Shown: positions 43,922-53,532 of the stretch, piece after piece
How positions within the stretch are numbered: position 1 is the stretch's first letter
Layout of the letters: every line of letters begins with the position of its first letter
Source: Pseudomonas sp. N40(2020)
GTDB taxonomy: Bacteria; Pseudomonadota; Gammaproteobacteria; Pseudomonadales; Pseudomonadaceae
Length of the DNA: 64,000 bases
Direction: 5' to 3'
Assembly (NCBI RefSeq): GCF_014472415.1
Contig: NZ_JACSZV010000003.1
Span: forward strand, 62,001 to 126,000
Position numbers and translations under genes: made by a program
Notes under the pieces: generated by a model
What the model was told of the DNA's origin: nothing
Database searches by the model: none
Seen by the model: only the letters and a program-made list of their open reading frames with translations

Positions 43922-46795
43922 TTAAAGCGGATTTCCCTGTTGGCGCAAAAGCCCGGCCAGACCGGCGGCCTCCACCGGTCGACTGATCAGATAGCCCTGC
44001 ACTTCATCGCATCGCTCTGCGCGCAAAAATTCCAGCTGCTCGTGCCGTTCGACGCCTTCGGCCACTACTTTCAGCGACAGTCCATGGGCCATGGCAATGA
44101 TCGCGCGGGTGATCGCCGCATCTTCACTGCCCTCGCCCAAACCGCGAATGAACGCCTGATCGATCTTCACGTAATCCACCGGAATCCGCTTGAGATAACT
44201 CAATGACGAATAGCCGGTGCCAAAATCGTCGATGGCAAGCTTCACGCCCAGATCGCGCAGTTGCTGGAAGGTCGCAATGATGTGCTCAACGCTGTCGAGC
44301 AACTGGCTTTCGGTCAGTTCCAGCTCAAGGTAGTGCGGCGCCAGGCCGGTTTCCTCCAGCACCTGGCGCACCAGACTGACCAGTTTGCCTTGGCGCAACT
44401 GATGCACCGACAGGTTCACCGAAACACGGATCGGCGCCAGCCCCTGACGCTGCCATTCGCATGCCTGCCAGCAGGCCTGACGCAATACGAATTCGCCGAT
44501 AGGGCCGATCAGACCGGTTTCCTCGGCCAGCCCGATGAAGTCCCCCGGCGGCACTCGGCCCATCGTTGGATGATCCCAGCGCACCAGCGCCTCCGCCGCA
44601 TTCAGGCGCCCGGTTTCCAGGCACAGCTTCGGCTGATAAAACACCTTCAATTGCTTCTCATCGATGGCTTTGCGCAGCTGGTTTTCCAGCTGCAAACGCT
44701 CAAGCGTGCTGGCCTGCAAGCTCTCGGTGTAGAACTGGAAGTTGTTGCCGCCCAAGTGTTTGGCATGTTGCATGGCCATGTTCGATTGACTGACCAGCGC
44801 GGAAATCTCCCGGGCGTTATCGGGCAACATGCTGATGCCCATTGAAGCGCTGACCACTAACTCATGCCCTTCGACCGTCAGCGGCAGACGCAGCTTGGTC
44901 GACAGTCGTGTGGCGACGCGGGCCAGACTCGACAGGTTGCCGTAAGCATCGAACAACACCGCAAATTCGTCACCGGACAGCCGGGCGATGGTGTCGGCTT
45001 CCGGTAAGGCGTTGACCAGCCGCCGGGCCATTTTCTGCAACAACTGGTCAGCGACTTCATGGCCGAGGCTGTCGTTAAGCAGTTTGAAGCGATCGAGATT
45101 GATGTGCAGCAACGCCAGGCTGCGCCGCCCGCCCTGCCGCACCCGTTGATGCGCCTCGTGCAGGCGTTCGCGGAACAGCGAGCGGTTCGCCAGCCCGGTC
45201 AGTTCGTCGTAATGGGTCAGATAGCGCATGCGCTCTTCGGATTCGCGTCGCGCCGACAGATCGGCGAAGAAGCCGACGATATGGCTGACATTTCCCCGAC
45301 TATCGCGCACCGCGTTGAGTTGCAGCCACTGCGGATACAGCTCACCGTTCTTGCGGGTTTCCACCAGTTCGCCCTGCCAACTGCCGTGCTGCTCCAGCGC
45401 ATGGCGGATCGCGACGTAATGGCGGCGGGCATCGCGACTGCACGGCAGCTCGACGACGTTGCGCCCGAGCATGTCGTCGATGTCATAACCCGTCACGCGG
45501 CTGAAGGCCTGGTTGATCGCGATCAATGCGTAGTTCGGGTCGAGAATCACGATGCCTTCGCTGGCAGCTTCAAACACCGTCGCCGCCAATCGCTGCTGCT
45601 CCTCCAGATGCTTGCTGGCGCTGATGTCGCGCCGCGTGCCGAGCATGCGGATCACCCGCCCGCTGTCGCTGCGCTCCACGGCGCGGCCACGGTCTTCGAT
45701 CCACACCCAATGGCCATCGCCGTGACGCACGCGGTATTCGATCTGATAGTCCTCGGTGCGGCCCTTCAAATGCTCTATCAGCGCGTGCTTGAGCGACGGC
45801 AGGTCTTCCGGGTGCAGACGGGGCTTGAGGTCGCGCAGGATGGCCGTGACGTATCCCGGGGCAAGGCCGACTAACTCCTGAATCTGCGTGTGATGGACTT
45901 CGTCGGTTTGCAGGTTCCAGTCCCACAGGCCCAACTCACTGGCCTTCAACGCCAGCGCCAGACGCGCCTCGCTTTTGCTCAAGGCCTGATTGGCCGCGTC
46001 CAGTTCGCGGCTGCGCAGGGCAACGCGGTCTTCCAGCTCAACCTGGGCTTCGCGCAATTTGCCCTCGGCACAGCGACGGTGTTCGATTTCCTTGGCCAGT
46101 TCCTGATTGAGCTGCTCGCTGCGAGCTTGCGTCTGTTGCAGGTGTTCGATCAGGTGCTGATTCTGAAAGCGCCGTAACAAGCCACGATCAATCAGCCGAT
46201 TGACCTGCCACGCCACCACACTCAGCGAGCCCAACAGGATCAACCCGAGCCAGCCCCAGCCCCGCGCCATGTCATCACCGCCCCAGAACAGAAAGCCAAT
46301 CGCCGGCAGCAGGCACGGTAAGGTAAAGGACAGAAACGCCGGCAGGCTCACCGCATAGGCGACGCTGGCCGACAGGGTCGCCGCGCCGATCAGGCCGAAC
46401 ACCCAGGCCTGCTGCATAAAGTTGTCGGCGGGCACGAGGGCGATGCCGGCTCCGGCCAGGGTCAACCCGGTCATGGTCGAACCGATCAGAAACATGCGGA
46501 ACCAGATCGGCTGGGCCTGACGATCAGGGATCGCCGAATCGAACGCCGCGACCTGAATCACCCGTAGCGCCACCAGCGACAACAGCCACACCAGCCAGAC
46601 GCTGACCACGAAGTAGCGCTGCGGGCTCCAGAGCAAACCGGCGCAGACCAGACCATTGATCAACATGAAAAGGGTGGGCAACAAGGAGCCCTGATAGAGC
46701 AGGCGCGTGCGCTCGACTGCCATTTCGACTGCATAGTGCTTGCGGATAACCCGGGGTTCCACAGAGGGGCCCGACAGTTCGGCGCTGAGGGTCAT
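43922..46795 (-). CDS. Membrane-anchored PAS-GGDEF-EAL cyclic-di-GMP protein
   Basis: The 957-residue protein has several N-terminal membrane helices (about residues 30-215), a coiled coil (about 230-290), two PAS-type segments, a GGDEF domain with the degenerate signature RLSGDEFAVLFD (S instead of the first G), and a C-terminal EAL domain that keeps the catalytic residues: EALVRW, NLSVHQL, ELTES, DDFGTGYSSLSYL, KIDQAFI and VAEGVE. A phosphodiesterase role is therefore more likely than cyclase activity. The ATG at 46795 is preferred over longer in-frame starts; its Shine-Dalgarno is weak. It ends 127 bp from the RpiR gene and is divergent from uvrD. Confidence 0.9.
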   Translation of the reverse strand: MTLSAELSGPSVEPRVIRKHYAVEMAVERTRLLYQGSLLPTLFMLINGLVCAGLLWSPQRYFVVSVWLVWLLSLVALRVIQVAAFDSAIPDRQAQPIWFRMFLIGSTMTGLTLAGAGIALVPADNFMQQAWVFGLIGAATLSASVAYAVSLPAFLSFTLPCLLPAIGFLFWGGDDMARGWGWLGLILLGSLSVVAWQVNRLIDRGLLRRFQNQHLIEHLQQTQARSEQLNQELAKEIEHRRCAEGKLREAQVELEDRVALRSRELDAANQALSKSEARLALALKASELGLWDWNLQTDEVHHTQIQELVGLAPGYVTAILRDLKPRLHPEDLPSLKHALIEHLKGRTEDYQIEYRVRHGDGHWVWIEDRGRAVERSDSGRVIRMLGTRRDISASKHLEEQQRLAATVFEAASEGIVILDPNYALIAINQAFSRVTGYDIDDMLGRNVVELPCSRDARRHYVAIRHALEQHGSWQGELVETRKNGELYPQWLQLNAVRDSRGNVSHIVGFFADLSARRESEERMRYLTHYDELTGLANRSLFRERLHEAHQRVRQGGRRSLALLHINLDRFKLLNDSLGHEVADQLLQKMARRLVNALPEADTIARLSGDEFAVLFDAYGNLSSLARVATRLSTKLRLPLTVEGHELVVSASMGISMLPDNAREISALVSQSNMAMQHAKHLGGNNFQFYTESLQASTLERLQLENQLRKAIDEKQLKVFYQPKLCLETGRLNAAEALVRWDHPTMGRVPPGDFIGLAEETGLIGPIGEFVLRQACWQACEWQRQGLAPIRVSVNLSVHQLRQGKLVSLVRQVLEETGLAPHYLELELTESQLLDSVEHIIATFQQLRDLGVKLAIDDFGTGYSSLSYLKRIPVDYVKIDQAFIRGLGEGSEDAAITRAIIAMAHGLSLKVVAEGVERHEQLEFLRAERCDEVQGYLISRPVEAAGLAGLLRQQGNPL

Positions 46796-47051
46796 GGGCA
46801 ACGTTCTTGTTCTTATAAGGGGGCGTGCGCCCGAAACGTGAACGGAGCATACACAAGCCAACCCCTTTGCCAAACTGCCCCGGATCATAATTTCAGCGAA
46901 ACTTTTCGCCCCCGTGGCACCGACAAAACCCGCAAAGCGAGACGGGCTGACGCTTGTAGCCAGTGACCGACCGGTCGTCATCGGCAGCAGTTTCATCGGC
47001 TAATGCAAAGCTCGGTTTGCCCGGGCCTGCGGCGCACCCTAGAATGCCCCG

Positions 47052-49235
47052 ATGCGCGATGATCTCTCCCTTCTGCTGAACTCCCTCAACGATGCCCAAC
47101 GCCAGGCCGTAGCAGCCCCCGTTGGCCGTCAGTTGGTCCTGGCCGGTGCTGGCTCCGGTAAAACCCGAGTGCTGGTGCACCGTATCGCCTGGTTGATCCA
47201 GGTCGAAAACGCCTCGCCCCACTCCATTTTGTCGGTGACCTTCACCAACAAGGCTGCTGCCGAGATGCGTCACCGCATCGAGCAGTTGCTGGGCCTCAAC
47301 CCGGCCGGCATGTGGGTCGGCACCTTCCACGGCCTGGCGCACCGCTTGTTGCGGGCGCACTGGCAGGAAGCGGGCTTGAGCCAGACTTTCCAGATTCTCG
47401 ACAGCGATGACCAGCAACGGCTGGTCAAGCGGGTAATCCGCGAGCTGGGCCTGGACGAGCAACGCTGGCCGGCCCGTCAGGCCCAGTGGTTCATCAACGG
47501 ACAGAAAGACGAAGGCCTGCGTCCGCAACACATTCAGGCCAGCGGCGACTTGTACCTGGCCACCATGCGCGGCATTTATGAAGCTTACGAGGCTGCCTGC
47601 CTGCGCGCGGGCGTTATCGACTTCTCCGAACTGCTGCTGCGCGCCCTCGATTTGTGGCGTGATCACCCGGGCCTGCTGGCGCACTATCAGAAACGCTTCC
47701 GGCACATTCTGGTGGACGAGTTCCAGGACACCAACGCCGTGCAGTACGCCTGGTTGCGCTTGCTCGGCAAGGGTGGCGACAGCCTGATGGTGGTCGGCGA
47801 CGACGACCAGTCGATCTACGGCTGGCGTGGCGCGAAAATCGAGAACATTCATCAGTACTCGTCCGACTTCCCGGACGCCGAGACCATCCGTCTGGAGCAG
47901 AACTACCGCTCCACCGCCGGCATCCTCAAAGCGGCCAACGCCCTGATCGCCAACAACACCGGCCGTCTCGGCAAGGAGCTGTGGACCGACGGCGGCGACG
48001 GCGAGGCGATCAACCTGTACGCCGCGTTCAACGAACACGACGAAGCACGCTACGTTGTCGAAACCATCGAAAGCGCGCTGAAAACCGGCTTGGCTCGCAG
48101 CGATATCGCGATTCTGTACCGCTCCAACGCCCAATCCCGCGTTTTGGAAGAAGCCTTGCTGCGCGAGCGCATTCCGTACCGCATCTATGGCGGCCAGCGC
48201 TTCTTCGAGCGGGCGGAAATCAAGAACGCCATGGCGTACCTGCGCTTGCTCGAAGGTCGCGGCAACGATGCGGCACTGGAGCGGGTGATCAACGTCCCGG
48301 CGCGCGGCATCGGTGAGAAAACCGTCGAAGCCATTCGCGAGCATGCACGCCACAGCGATGTATCGATGTGGGAAGCCATGCGCCAACTCGTCGCCAATAA
48401 AGGCCTGACCGGTCGCGCGGCCGGTGCACTCGGCGCGTTTATCGAGCTGATCGAAAACCTCGCTGCCAAGTGCATGGAGATGCCGCTGCATTTGATGACG
48501 CAAACCGTCATCGAGCAGTCCGGCCTGATCGCCTACCACGAAGCGGAAAAAGGCGAGAAGGGCCAGGCTCGGGTAGAAAACCTTGAGGAACTGGTCAGCG
48601 CCGCACGCAACTTCGAGAACACCGAAGAAGACGAAGAACTGACGCCACTGGCGGCATTCCTCGGCCACGCTTCGCTGGAGGCCGGCGACACTCAGGCCGA
48701 CGAACACGAAGACAGCATTCAGCTGATGACCCTGCACAGCGCCAAAGGCCTGGAATTCCCTTACGTGTTCCTGGTGGGCATGGAAGAAGGCTTGTTCCCG
48801 CACAAGATGAGCCTGGAAGAGCCGGGGCGTCTTGAAGAAGAACGGCGCCTGGCCTACGTCGGCATCACCCGGGCGATGCAGAATCTGGTGATGACCTATG
48901 CAGAAACCCGACGCCTGTACGGCAGCGAGACCTACAACAAGGTCTCGCGTTTCGTACGTGAAGTGCCGAAAGGCCTGATTCAGGAAGTGCGCCTGTCGAA
49001 CAGCGTCAGCCGACCATTCGGCGGCAACCAGTCGATGAGCGGCAGCAACCTGTTCAGCGGCAGCGAGATTCCGGAAACCGGCTTCAGCCTGGGTCAGGCT
49101 GTGCGTCACTCGATCTTTGGCGAGGGCGTGATCCTCAACTTCGAAGGCGCCGGGGCCCAGGCTCGGGTGCAGGTGAACTTCAGCGAAGGCAGCAAGTGGC
49201 TGATGCTGGGTTACGCGAAGCTGGAAGCGATCTGA
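47052..49235 (+). CDS. uvrD: DNA helicase II (UvrD)
   Basis: The 727-residue superfamily 1 helicase acts in nucleotide-excision and mismatch repair, moving 3' to 5'. It shows the Walker A AGAGSGKT (residues 31-38), DEFQDTN (motif II), GDDDQSIYGWRGA (motif III), QNYRSTAGIL, LHSAKGLEFPYVFLVGMEEGLFPH and YVGITRAM (motif VI). The length is usual for UvrD, and the C-terminal Tudor-like tail region (FGEGVILNFEGAGAQARVQVNF) is present. It is transcribed alone. Confidence 0.96.
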   Translation: MRDDLSLLLNSLNDAQRQAVAAPVGRQLVLAGAGSGKTRVLVHRIAWLIQVENASPHSILSVTFTNKAAAEMRHRIEQLLGLNPAGMWVGTFHGLAHRLLRAHWQEAGLSQTFQILDSDDQQRLVKRVIRELGLDEQRWPARQAQWFINGQKDEGLRPQHIQASGDLYLATMRGIYEAYEAACLRAGVIDFSELLLRALDLWRDHPGLLAHYQKRFRHILVDEFQDTNAVQYAWLRLLGKGGDSLMVVGDDDQSIYGWRGAKIENIHQYSSDFPDAETIRLEQNYRSTAGILKAANALIANNTGRLGKELWTDGGDGEAINLYAAFNEHDEARYVVETIESALKTGLARSDIAILYRSNAQSRVLEEALLRERIPYRIYGGQRFFERAEIKNAMAYLRLLEGRGNDAALERVINVPARGIGEKTVEAIREHARHSDVSMWEAMRQLVANKGLTGRAAGALGAFIELIENLAAKCMEMPLHLMTQTVIEQSGLIAYHEAEKGEKGQARVENLEELVSAARNFENTEEDEELTPLAAFLGHASLEAGDTQADEHEDSIQLMTLHSAKGLEFPYVFLVGMEEGLFPHKMSLEEPGRLEEERRLAYVGITRAMQNLVMTYAETRRLYGSETYNKVSRFVREVPKGLIQEVRLSNSVSRPFGGNQSMSGSNLFSGSEIPETGFSLGQAVRHSIFGEGVILNFEGAGAQARVQVNFSEGSKWLMLGYAKLEAI

Positions 49236-49255
49236 CGTTCACGCGTAGAACAAAT

Positions 49256-49281
49256 GTGGGAGCGAGCCTACTCGCTCCCAC
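49256..49281. repeat. Single REP-type palindrome after uvrD
   Basis: GTGGGAGCGAG and CTCGCTCCCAC flank 4 bp; a strong hairpin that may also aid termination. Confidence 0.75.
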
Positions 49282-49461
49282 AGGGATCGATTTCTTTCTG
49301 AACCTATCGACTTTTCCTACAGCCAAAAGTACATGGCCTTATTGCCGCGACCGAGCTGAACGTAACCTGTCAGGCAAAAGCCCGAAACACTCTCTCGCTA
49401 GCCAGCAACAGTTCAGCTGTGCAACATGGCGCGCGTGTCTCCACAAACGGGAATTCCCTTT

Positions 49462-50337
49462 ATGAAACGTTTTCTTAGCATCGCCATGGCGTTGTGCATC
49501 GGCCTGACGATGAGCCTCGACGCCAACGCCAAGCGCTTTGGTGGTGGCAAAAGCGCCGGCGCTGCGCCGACGCACCAGACCAGCCAGATGGCTCCTTCTT
49601 CCCCAGGCGTGGGCGGCGCTGCAGCGACCGCTGGTGCTGCCGGTGCCGCGGGCGCTGCTGCCAAGGCTGGCGGCGCTTCGAAATGGCTCGGCCCTCTGGC
49701 CGGCATCGCCGCCGGTGGTCTGCTCGCTTCCATGTTCATGGGCGGCGGCTTCCAGGGTATGCAGATCTTCGACATCCTGATCATGGCCGTGATCGCGTTC
49801 GTGATCTTCCGCTTCATCGCCGCTCGTCGTCGCAAGCAGCAGGAGCAACTGGCTCCGGCCGGCGCGCCAATGCAGCGTGAAGTGTTCGAACAAAAGCCTG
49901 CCGGCATGGGTTCGATCTTCGGTGGTTCGGCTGCACCTGCCGCCGCCCGTCCGGTAATCAACGCACCGGCCTGGTTCAACGAACAGAACTTCCTTGAAGC
50001 AGCCCGTAGCCACTTCCAGTCGCTGCAGCAGCACTGGGACGCCAACGAAATGGACAAGATCGCCGAGTTCGTGACCCCGCAAATGCTTGAATTCCTCAAG
50101 CGTGAGCGTGCGGATCTGGGCGACGCTTTCCAGTCGACCTACATCGACAATCTCCAGGTGCAACTGGATGGCGTGGATGACCGTGCGGACAAGACCATCG
50201 CCACCCTGACCTTCAGCGGCGTGTCGAAGACTTCGCGTTTCGACCAGGGCGAAGTGTTCAGCGAAAGCTGGAACATGGAACGTCCGCAGGGCGACAACCA
50301 GCCTTGGCTGGTGGCTGGTATCCGCCAGAACGGCTGA
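49462..50337 (+). CDS. Tim44-like domain protein
   Basis: The 291-residue protein has a signal peptide (MKRFLSIAMALCIGLTMSLDANA), a long low-complexity region rich in Gly and Ala, a single membrane helix (IFDILIMAVIAFVIFRFIAARRRK, about residues 105-128) and a C-terminal Tim44/MBA1-type domain (ARSHFQSLQQHWDANEMDKIAEFVTPQMLEFLKRERADLG). Bacterial members are of uncertain function; the domain binds membranes. GGGAA lies before the ATG at 49462. A terminator follows. Confidence 0.9.
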   Translation: MKRFLSIAMALCIGLTMSLDANAKRFGGGKSAGAAPTHQTSQMAPSSPGVGGAAATAGAAGAAGAAAKAGGASKWLGPLAGIAAGGLLASMFMGGGFQGMQIFDILIMAVIAFVIFRFIAARRRKQQEQLAPAGAPMQREVFEQKPAGMGSIFGGSAAPAAARPVINAPAWFNEQNFLEAARSHFQSLQQHWDANEMDKIAEFVTPQMLEFLKRERADLGDAFQSTYIDNLQVQLDGVDDRADKTIATLTFSGVSKTSRFDQGEVFSESWNMERPQGDNQPWLVAGIRQNG

Positions 50338-50365
50338 TACCCTCTGCCTTAAGCATGCGGTAACG

Positions 50366-50392
50366 AAAACCCCGGACTTGTCCGGGGTTTTT
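50366..50392 (+). terminator. Terminator after the Tim44-like gene
   Basis: AAAACCCCGGAC pairs with GTCCGGGGTTTT around a 2-nt loop and ends in a T run. Confidence 0.95.
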
Positions 50393-50475
50393 CTATTTCG
50401 CGGTTGCATCTATAGCGAGCTACTGTATAAACCGGCCCATATAAACCGCGCCATTCAAGCAAGAGGATCCCGGAC

Positions 50476-50883
50476 GTGGAAGAAATCATCGAACAACTGC
50501 GCGAAGCCAACGAACCCGTACCGGTTCCATTGGAGTTGCCTGACGAAGACTTGCTGGTCGAAATCGAAGAACAGCTGTTCATCGACATTCCGTTTGTCTT
50601 CAGAGAGTTTTTGCTGACGGTCAGCGACGTGGTTTACGGCAGCCTGGAACCGGTGACTGTCACCGACCCGCAATCGCACACCTACTTGCCGGATGTCGCC
50701 GCCAACGCTTGGGATGCCGGCGTGGATCGCAGCCTGATCCCAATTTGCCAGGACGGCGACGACTACTACTGCGTCGAAGAAGACGGCACCGTGGTGCTGT
50801 GGCAGGCCGAAGAAGAACTGATTGCCGAAGAAACCTGGGAGTCGGTGTGGCACTGGGCGCGGGACGTCTGGCTGGAAAGCTGA
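50476..50883 (+). CDS. SMI1/KNR4 (SUKH) family protein
   Basis: The 135-residue acidic protein has SUKH-type features: IEEQLFIDIPFVFREFLLTVSDVVYG, then IPICQDGDDYYCVEEDGTVVLWQAEEELIAEETWESVWHWARDVWL. In toxin systems SUKH proteins serve as immunity proteins, but many stand-alone copies exist. A GTG start (50476) is supported by AGAGGA upstream. It is convergent with the KefB-type antiporter gene, 21 bp apart. Confidence 0.85.
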   Translation: MEEIIEQLREANEPVPVPLELPDEDLLVEIEEQLFIDIPFVFREFLLTVSDVVYGSLEPVTVTDPQSHTYLPDVAANAWDAGVDRSLIPICQDGDDYYCVEEDGTVVLWQAEEELIAEETWESVWHWARDVWLES

Positions 50884-50904
50884 TCGGCCAAACGCCCCGG
50901 TTGG

Positions 50905-52668
50905 TCAGTGGCCCGACGACTCCTTGTGGTTGTCGAGGGTTTCCAGCAAGGCCACCTGCATCCGCGTGTGCACGCGGATGAACCATCGCCAGAGCAGCGC
51001 CGCCACGGCGGCCGCGACCACGGCGATCAGCACCAGCAACTTGTTGGTCGGCAAGATACTGGCCGACAAGGCTGCCAGCAGCAGGAAAATCACCAGCAGC
51101 GAGAGAATCGGGATCACTTCTGAGATCACCCGACGCACTCGCTGCGTGTGCCGCCCGGCCATCTCCGGCTTCACGCCCATTTCCGCCAGCAGCATCGACA
51201 GTGCCTTGAGCTTGCGATAGGCGGCGATGAGGAACGGCAGCGACACCAGCAATGCCCCGCCCCAGATCAACGCCTTCTGCCAGCTCGAATCACTGATCCA
51301 GTCTTGCAGCGACAGCGAGATGCGCTCGGCGAAATACGCGCCGGCAAAGAAGATCGCAATCACCAGCGCCAGATTGACCCCGACCTGCAACAGAATCCGC
51401 CGGATCATCGACGCCAGCATGGCGCCCTCGCCTTGCGGCTGGATGCTGCGCAGCCATTCGCCGTACATTCCGAATACCCGTGCGAGAGGCTTGGGCATGG
51501 CGGCAGACAGCTTGATCGACAGCGGATCCGCCGCGCGAATCAGGTACGGCGTCAGCAGTGTGGTGATCACCGACACTGCCACGGCCACCGGATAGAGGAA
51601 GTTGCTGGTGACCTGCAAGGTCATGCCCAGCGCGGCGATGATGAAGGAAAATTCGCCAATCTGTGACAGCCCCATCCCTACCCGCAGTGAGGTCCGTCCG
51701 TCATTGCCGGCGATAAAGGCACCAAGGCCGCAGGACAGAATCTTGCCGAGCACCACGGCGACGGTGATCACCGCGATCGGCCACGCGTATTGCAGGAGAA
51801 TCATCGGGTCGAGCATCAGGCCAATGGCGACGAAGAAGATTGCACTGAACAGGTCTCGAACCGGCTCGATCAGCCGCTCGATCTTCAGCAGTTGCCGCGA
51901 CTCGGCCATGATCGCGCCAATCAGGAACGCCCCCAGCACCATGCTGTATTCGAGCTTGACCACCAACAGGCAGAAACCGAAACACAGGCCCAATACGGTG
52001 ATCAGCAGCATCTCGTTGCTTTCGAATTTCGCCACGTAAGCCAACAGACGCGGCACCAGCAGAATGCCAATCACCAGCGCGACAATCATGAACAGCGACA
52101 GCTTGCCAACCGTGGAAAATACTTCGCCGGAGCTGACAGTGCCGCTGACCGCGATACTCGACAGCAAGGCGATGATGCCGATGCCGAGGATGTCCTCGAC
52201 GATCAATACACCGAAGATCAACTGCGCGAAGCGCTCGTTCTTCATCTTCAGATCGTTGAGCGCCTTGACGATGATGGTGGTCGAGGAAATCGCCAGGATC
52301 GCGCCGAGGAACAGCGAATCCATAGTGTTCCAGTCGAACCAGCGGCCGATTTCGTAGCCGATCCAGATCATCAGCACGATTTCGAGGAACGCCGCGATAA
52401 ATGCCGTGGCACCGACCTTGAACAGCTTGCGCAAGCTGAACTCCAGGCCAAGGCAGAACATCAGGAAGATCACCCCCAGCTCGGCGAGGGTCTTGATGGT
52501 TTCTTCGTCGTGGATGAGGCCGAACGGCGGGGTGTGCGGGCCGATGATAAACCCGGCGACGATGTAGCCAAGCACCACTGGTTGCTTGAAGCGATGAAAT
52601 AGGACGGTCACCACACCCGCGACCAACATGATCACTGCCAGGTCCTGAATAAAACTGATGGCATGCAT
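50905..52668 (-). CDS. CPA2-family cation/proton antiporter (KefB-like)
   Basis: The 587-residue membrane protein starts with a KefB-type Na+/H+ exchanger domain of about 12 helices (LGYIVAGFIIGPH, ELGVIFLMFCLGLEFS, LGAILAISSTTIIVKAL, ILIVEDILGIGIIALL, AFLIGAIMAES, GLSQIGEFSFIIAALGM). It has further helices at the C-terminus instead of the TrkA-N nucleotide-binding domain seen in KefB/KefC. The function is probably K+ or Na+ efflux in exchange for H+. It is transcribed alone, opposite to the thioesterase gene. Confidence 0.9.
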   Translation of the reverse strand: MHAISFIQDLAVIMLVAGVVTVLFHRFKQPVVLGYIVAGFIIGPHTPPFGLIHDEETIKTLAELGVIFLMFCLGLEFSLRKLFKVGATAFIAAFLEIVLMIWIGYEIGRWFDWNTMDSLFLGAILAISSTTIIVKALNDLKMKNERFAQLIFGVLIVEDILGIGIIALLSSIAVSGTVSSGEVFSTVGKLSLFMIVALVIGILLVPRLLAYVAKFESNEMLLITVLGLCFGFCLLVVKLEYSMVLGAFLIGAIMAESRQLLKIERLIEPVRDLFSAIFFVAIGLMLDPMILLQYAWPIAVITVAVVLGKILSCGLGAFIAGNDGRTSLRVGMGLSQIGEFSFIIAALGMTLQVTSNFLYPVAVAVSVITTLLTPYLIRAADPLSIKLSAAMPKPLARVFGMYGEWLRSIQPQGEGAMLASMIRRILLQVGVNLALVIAIFFAGAYFAERISLSLQDWISDSSWQKALIWGGALLVSLPFLIAAYRKLKALSMLLAEMGVKPEMAGRHTQRVRRVISEVIPILSLLVIFLLLAALSASILPTNKLLVLIAVVAAAVAALLWRWFIRVHTRMQVALLETLDNHKESSGH

Positions 52669-52948
52669 GGCGTGGGCTCCTTGAATGACGAGGCTCGCAG
52701 TCAGACATCAGAAAAGTCTGAGCGAGCTGGGTAAAAATCCGCTTTTCGTGTGGGAATTGCCCTTGAGGCGGGCTTTTGCAGGGTAACACCGCGACTTCCG
52801 GCAGGAAGGCGGTGCAATATAAGGAAACAGATCGATCCCGGCGTGACGGCGGTCCGTCGCCCGGCGTCCCGATAACGGTACTTTTGAAAAGCGACCAGGC
52901 ACCCGCAGAGGTGCTTCCAGCAAACCCGCCTTGATCCGTGAGAACGTT

Positions 52949-53431
52949 ATGGAACCCGGAAACGCCCAGCTGTCGATGACGGTACTGATGACCCCCGACA
53001 TGGCCAACTTCTCTGGCAATGTCCACGGCGGCACCCTGCTCAAATACCTCGACGAAGTGGCCTACGCCTGCGCGAGCCGTTATGCCGGCCGCTACGTGGT
53101 GACGCTGTCGGTGGATCAGGTGATTTTCCGCGAGCCGATTCATGTCGGCGAACTGGTAACCTTTCTGGCGTCGGTCAACTACACCGGCAACACCTCGATG
53201 GAAGTCGGTATCAAAGTGGTGACCGAGAACATCCGCGAGCGCTCGGTGCGCCATACCAACAGCTGCTTTTTCACCATGGTCGCGGTCGACGATCAGCGTA
53301 AACCGGCTCCAGTGCCGCCGCTGCAGCCGCAGAACAGCGAAGACAAACGCCGCTACATACAGGCCCAGCAGCGCCGGCAGATTCGTCAGGAGCTGGAAAA
53401 GCGTTATCAGGAAATAAAAGGCGACGCTTAA
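52949..53431 (+). CDS. Acyl-CoA thioesterase, hotdog fold
   Basis: The 160-residue protein has the hotdog acyl-CoA thioesterase core NFSGNVHGGTLLKYLDEVAYACASRYAGRYVVTLSVDQVIFREPIHVGELV, followed by NTSMEVGIKVV and a charged C-terminal helix (SEDKRRYIQAQQRRQIRQELEKRYQEIKGDA). The ATG at 52949 was chosen over a GTG-type upstream extension. It is a separate family member from the 6279 gene. Confidence 0.87.
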   Translation: MEPGNAQLSMTVLMTPDMANFSGNVHGGTLLKYLDEVAYACASRYAGRYVVTLSVDQVIFREPIHVGELVTFLASVNYTGNTSMEVGIKVVTENIRERSVRHTNSCFFTMVAVDDQRKPAPVPPLQPQNSEDKRRYIQAQQRRQIRQELEKRYQEIKGDA

Positions 53432-53441
53432 GATCAAAAGC

Positions 53442-53519
53442 AAAAGATCGCAGGCTGCGGCAGCTCCTACAGAGGATTAACGTCCACCCTGTAGGAGCTG
53501 CCGCAGCCTGCGATCTTTT
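53442..53519. repeat. REPIN-like inverted repeat (GATCGCAGGC variant)
   Basis: The 29-bp arms at 53442-53470 and 53491-53519 flank a 20-bp spacer. The variant CAGGCTGCGGCAG replaces the usual CAGCCTTCGGCAG. It lies between convergent genes. Confidence 0.85.
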
Positions 53520-53532
53520 CGCTTTTAAACGA

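Noticed and set aside
46893..49109. Minus-strand ORF of 738 codons
   Set aside because: It is antisense to uvrD, which shows all helicase motifs; the ORF has no recognisable feature.
51701..53443. Minus-strand ORF of 580 codons across the antiporter and thioesterase genes
   Set aside because: It crosses an intergenic region and reads another frame of the antiporter gene; no family features.
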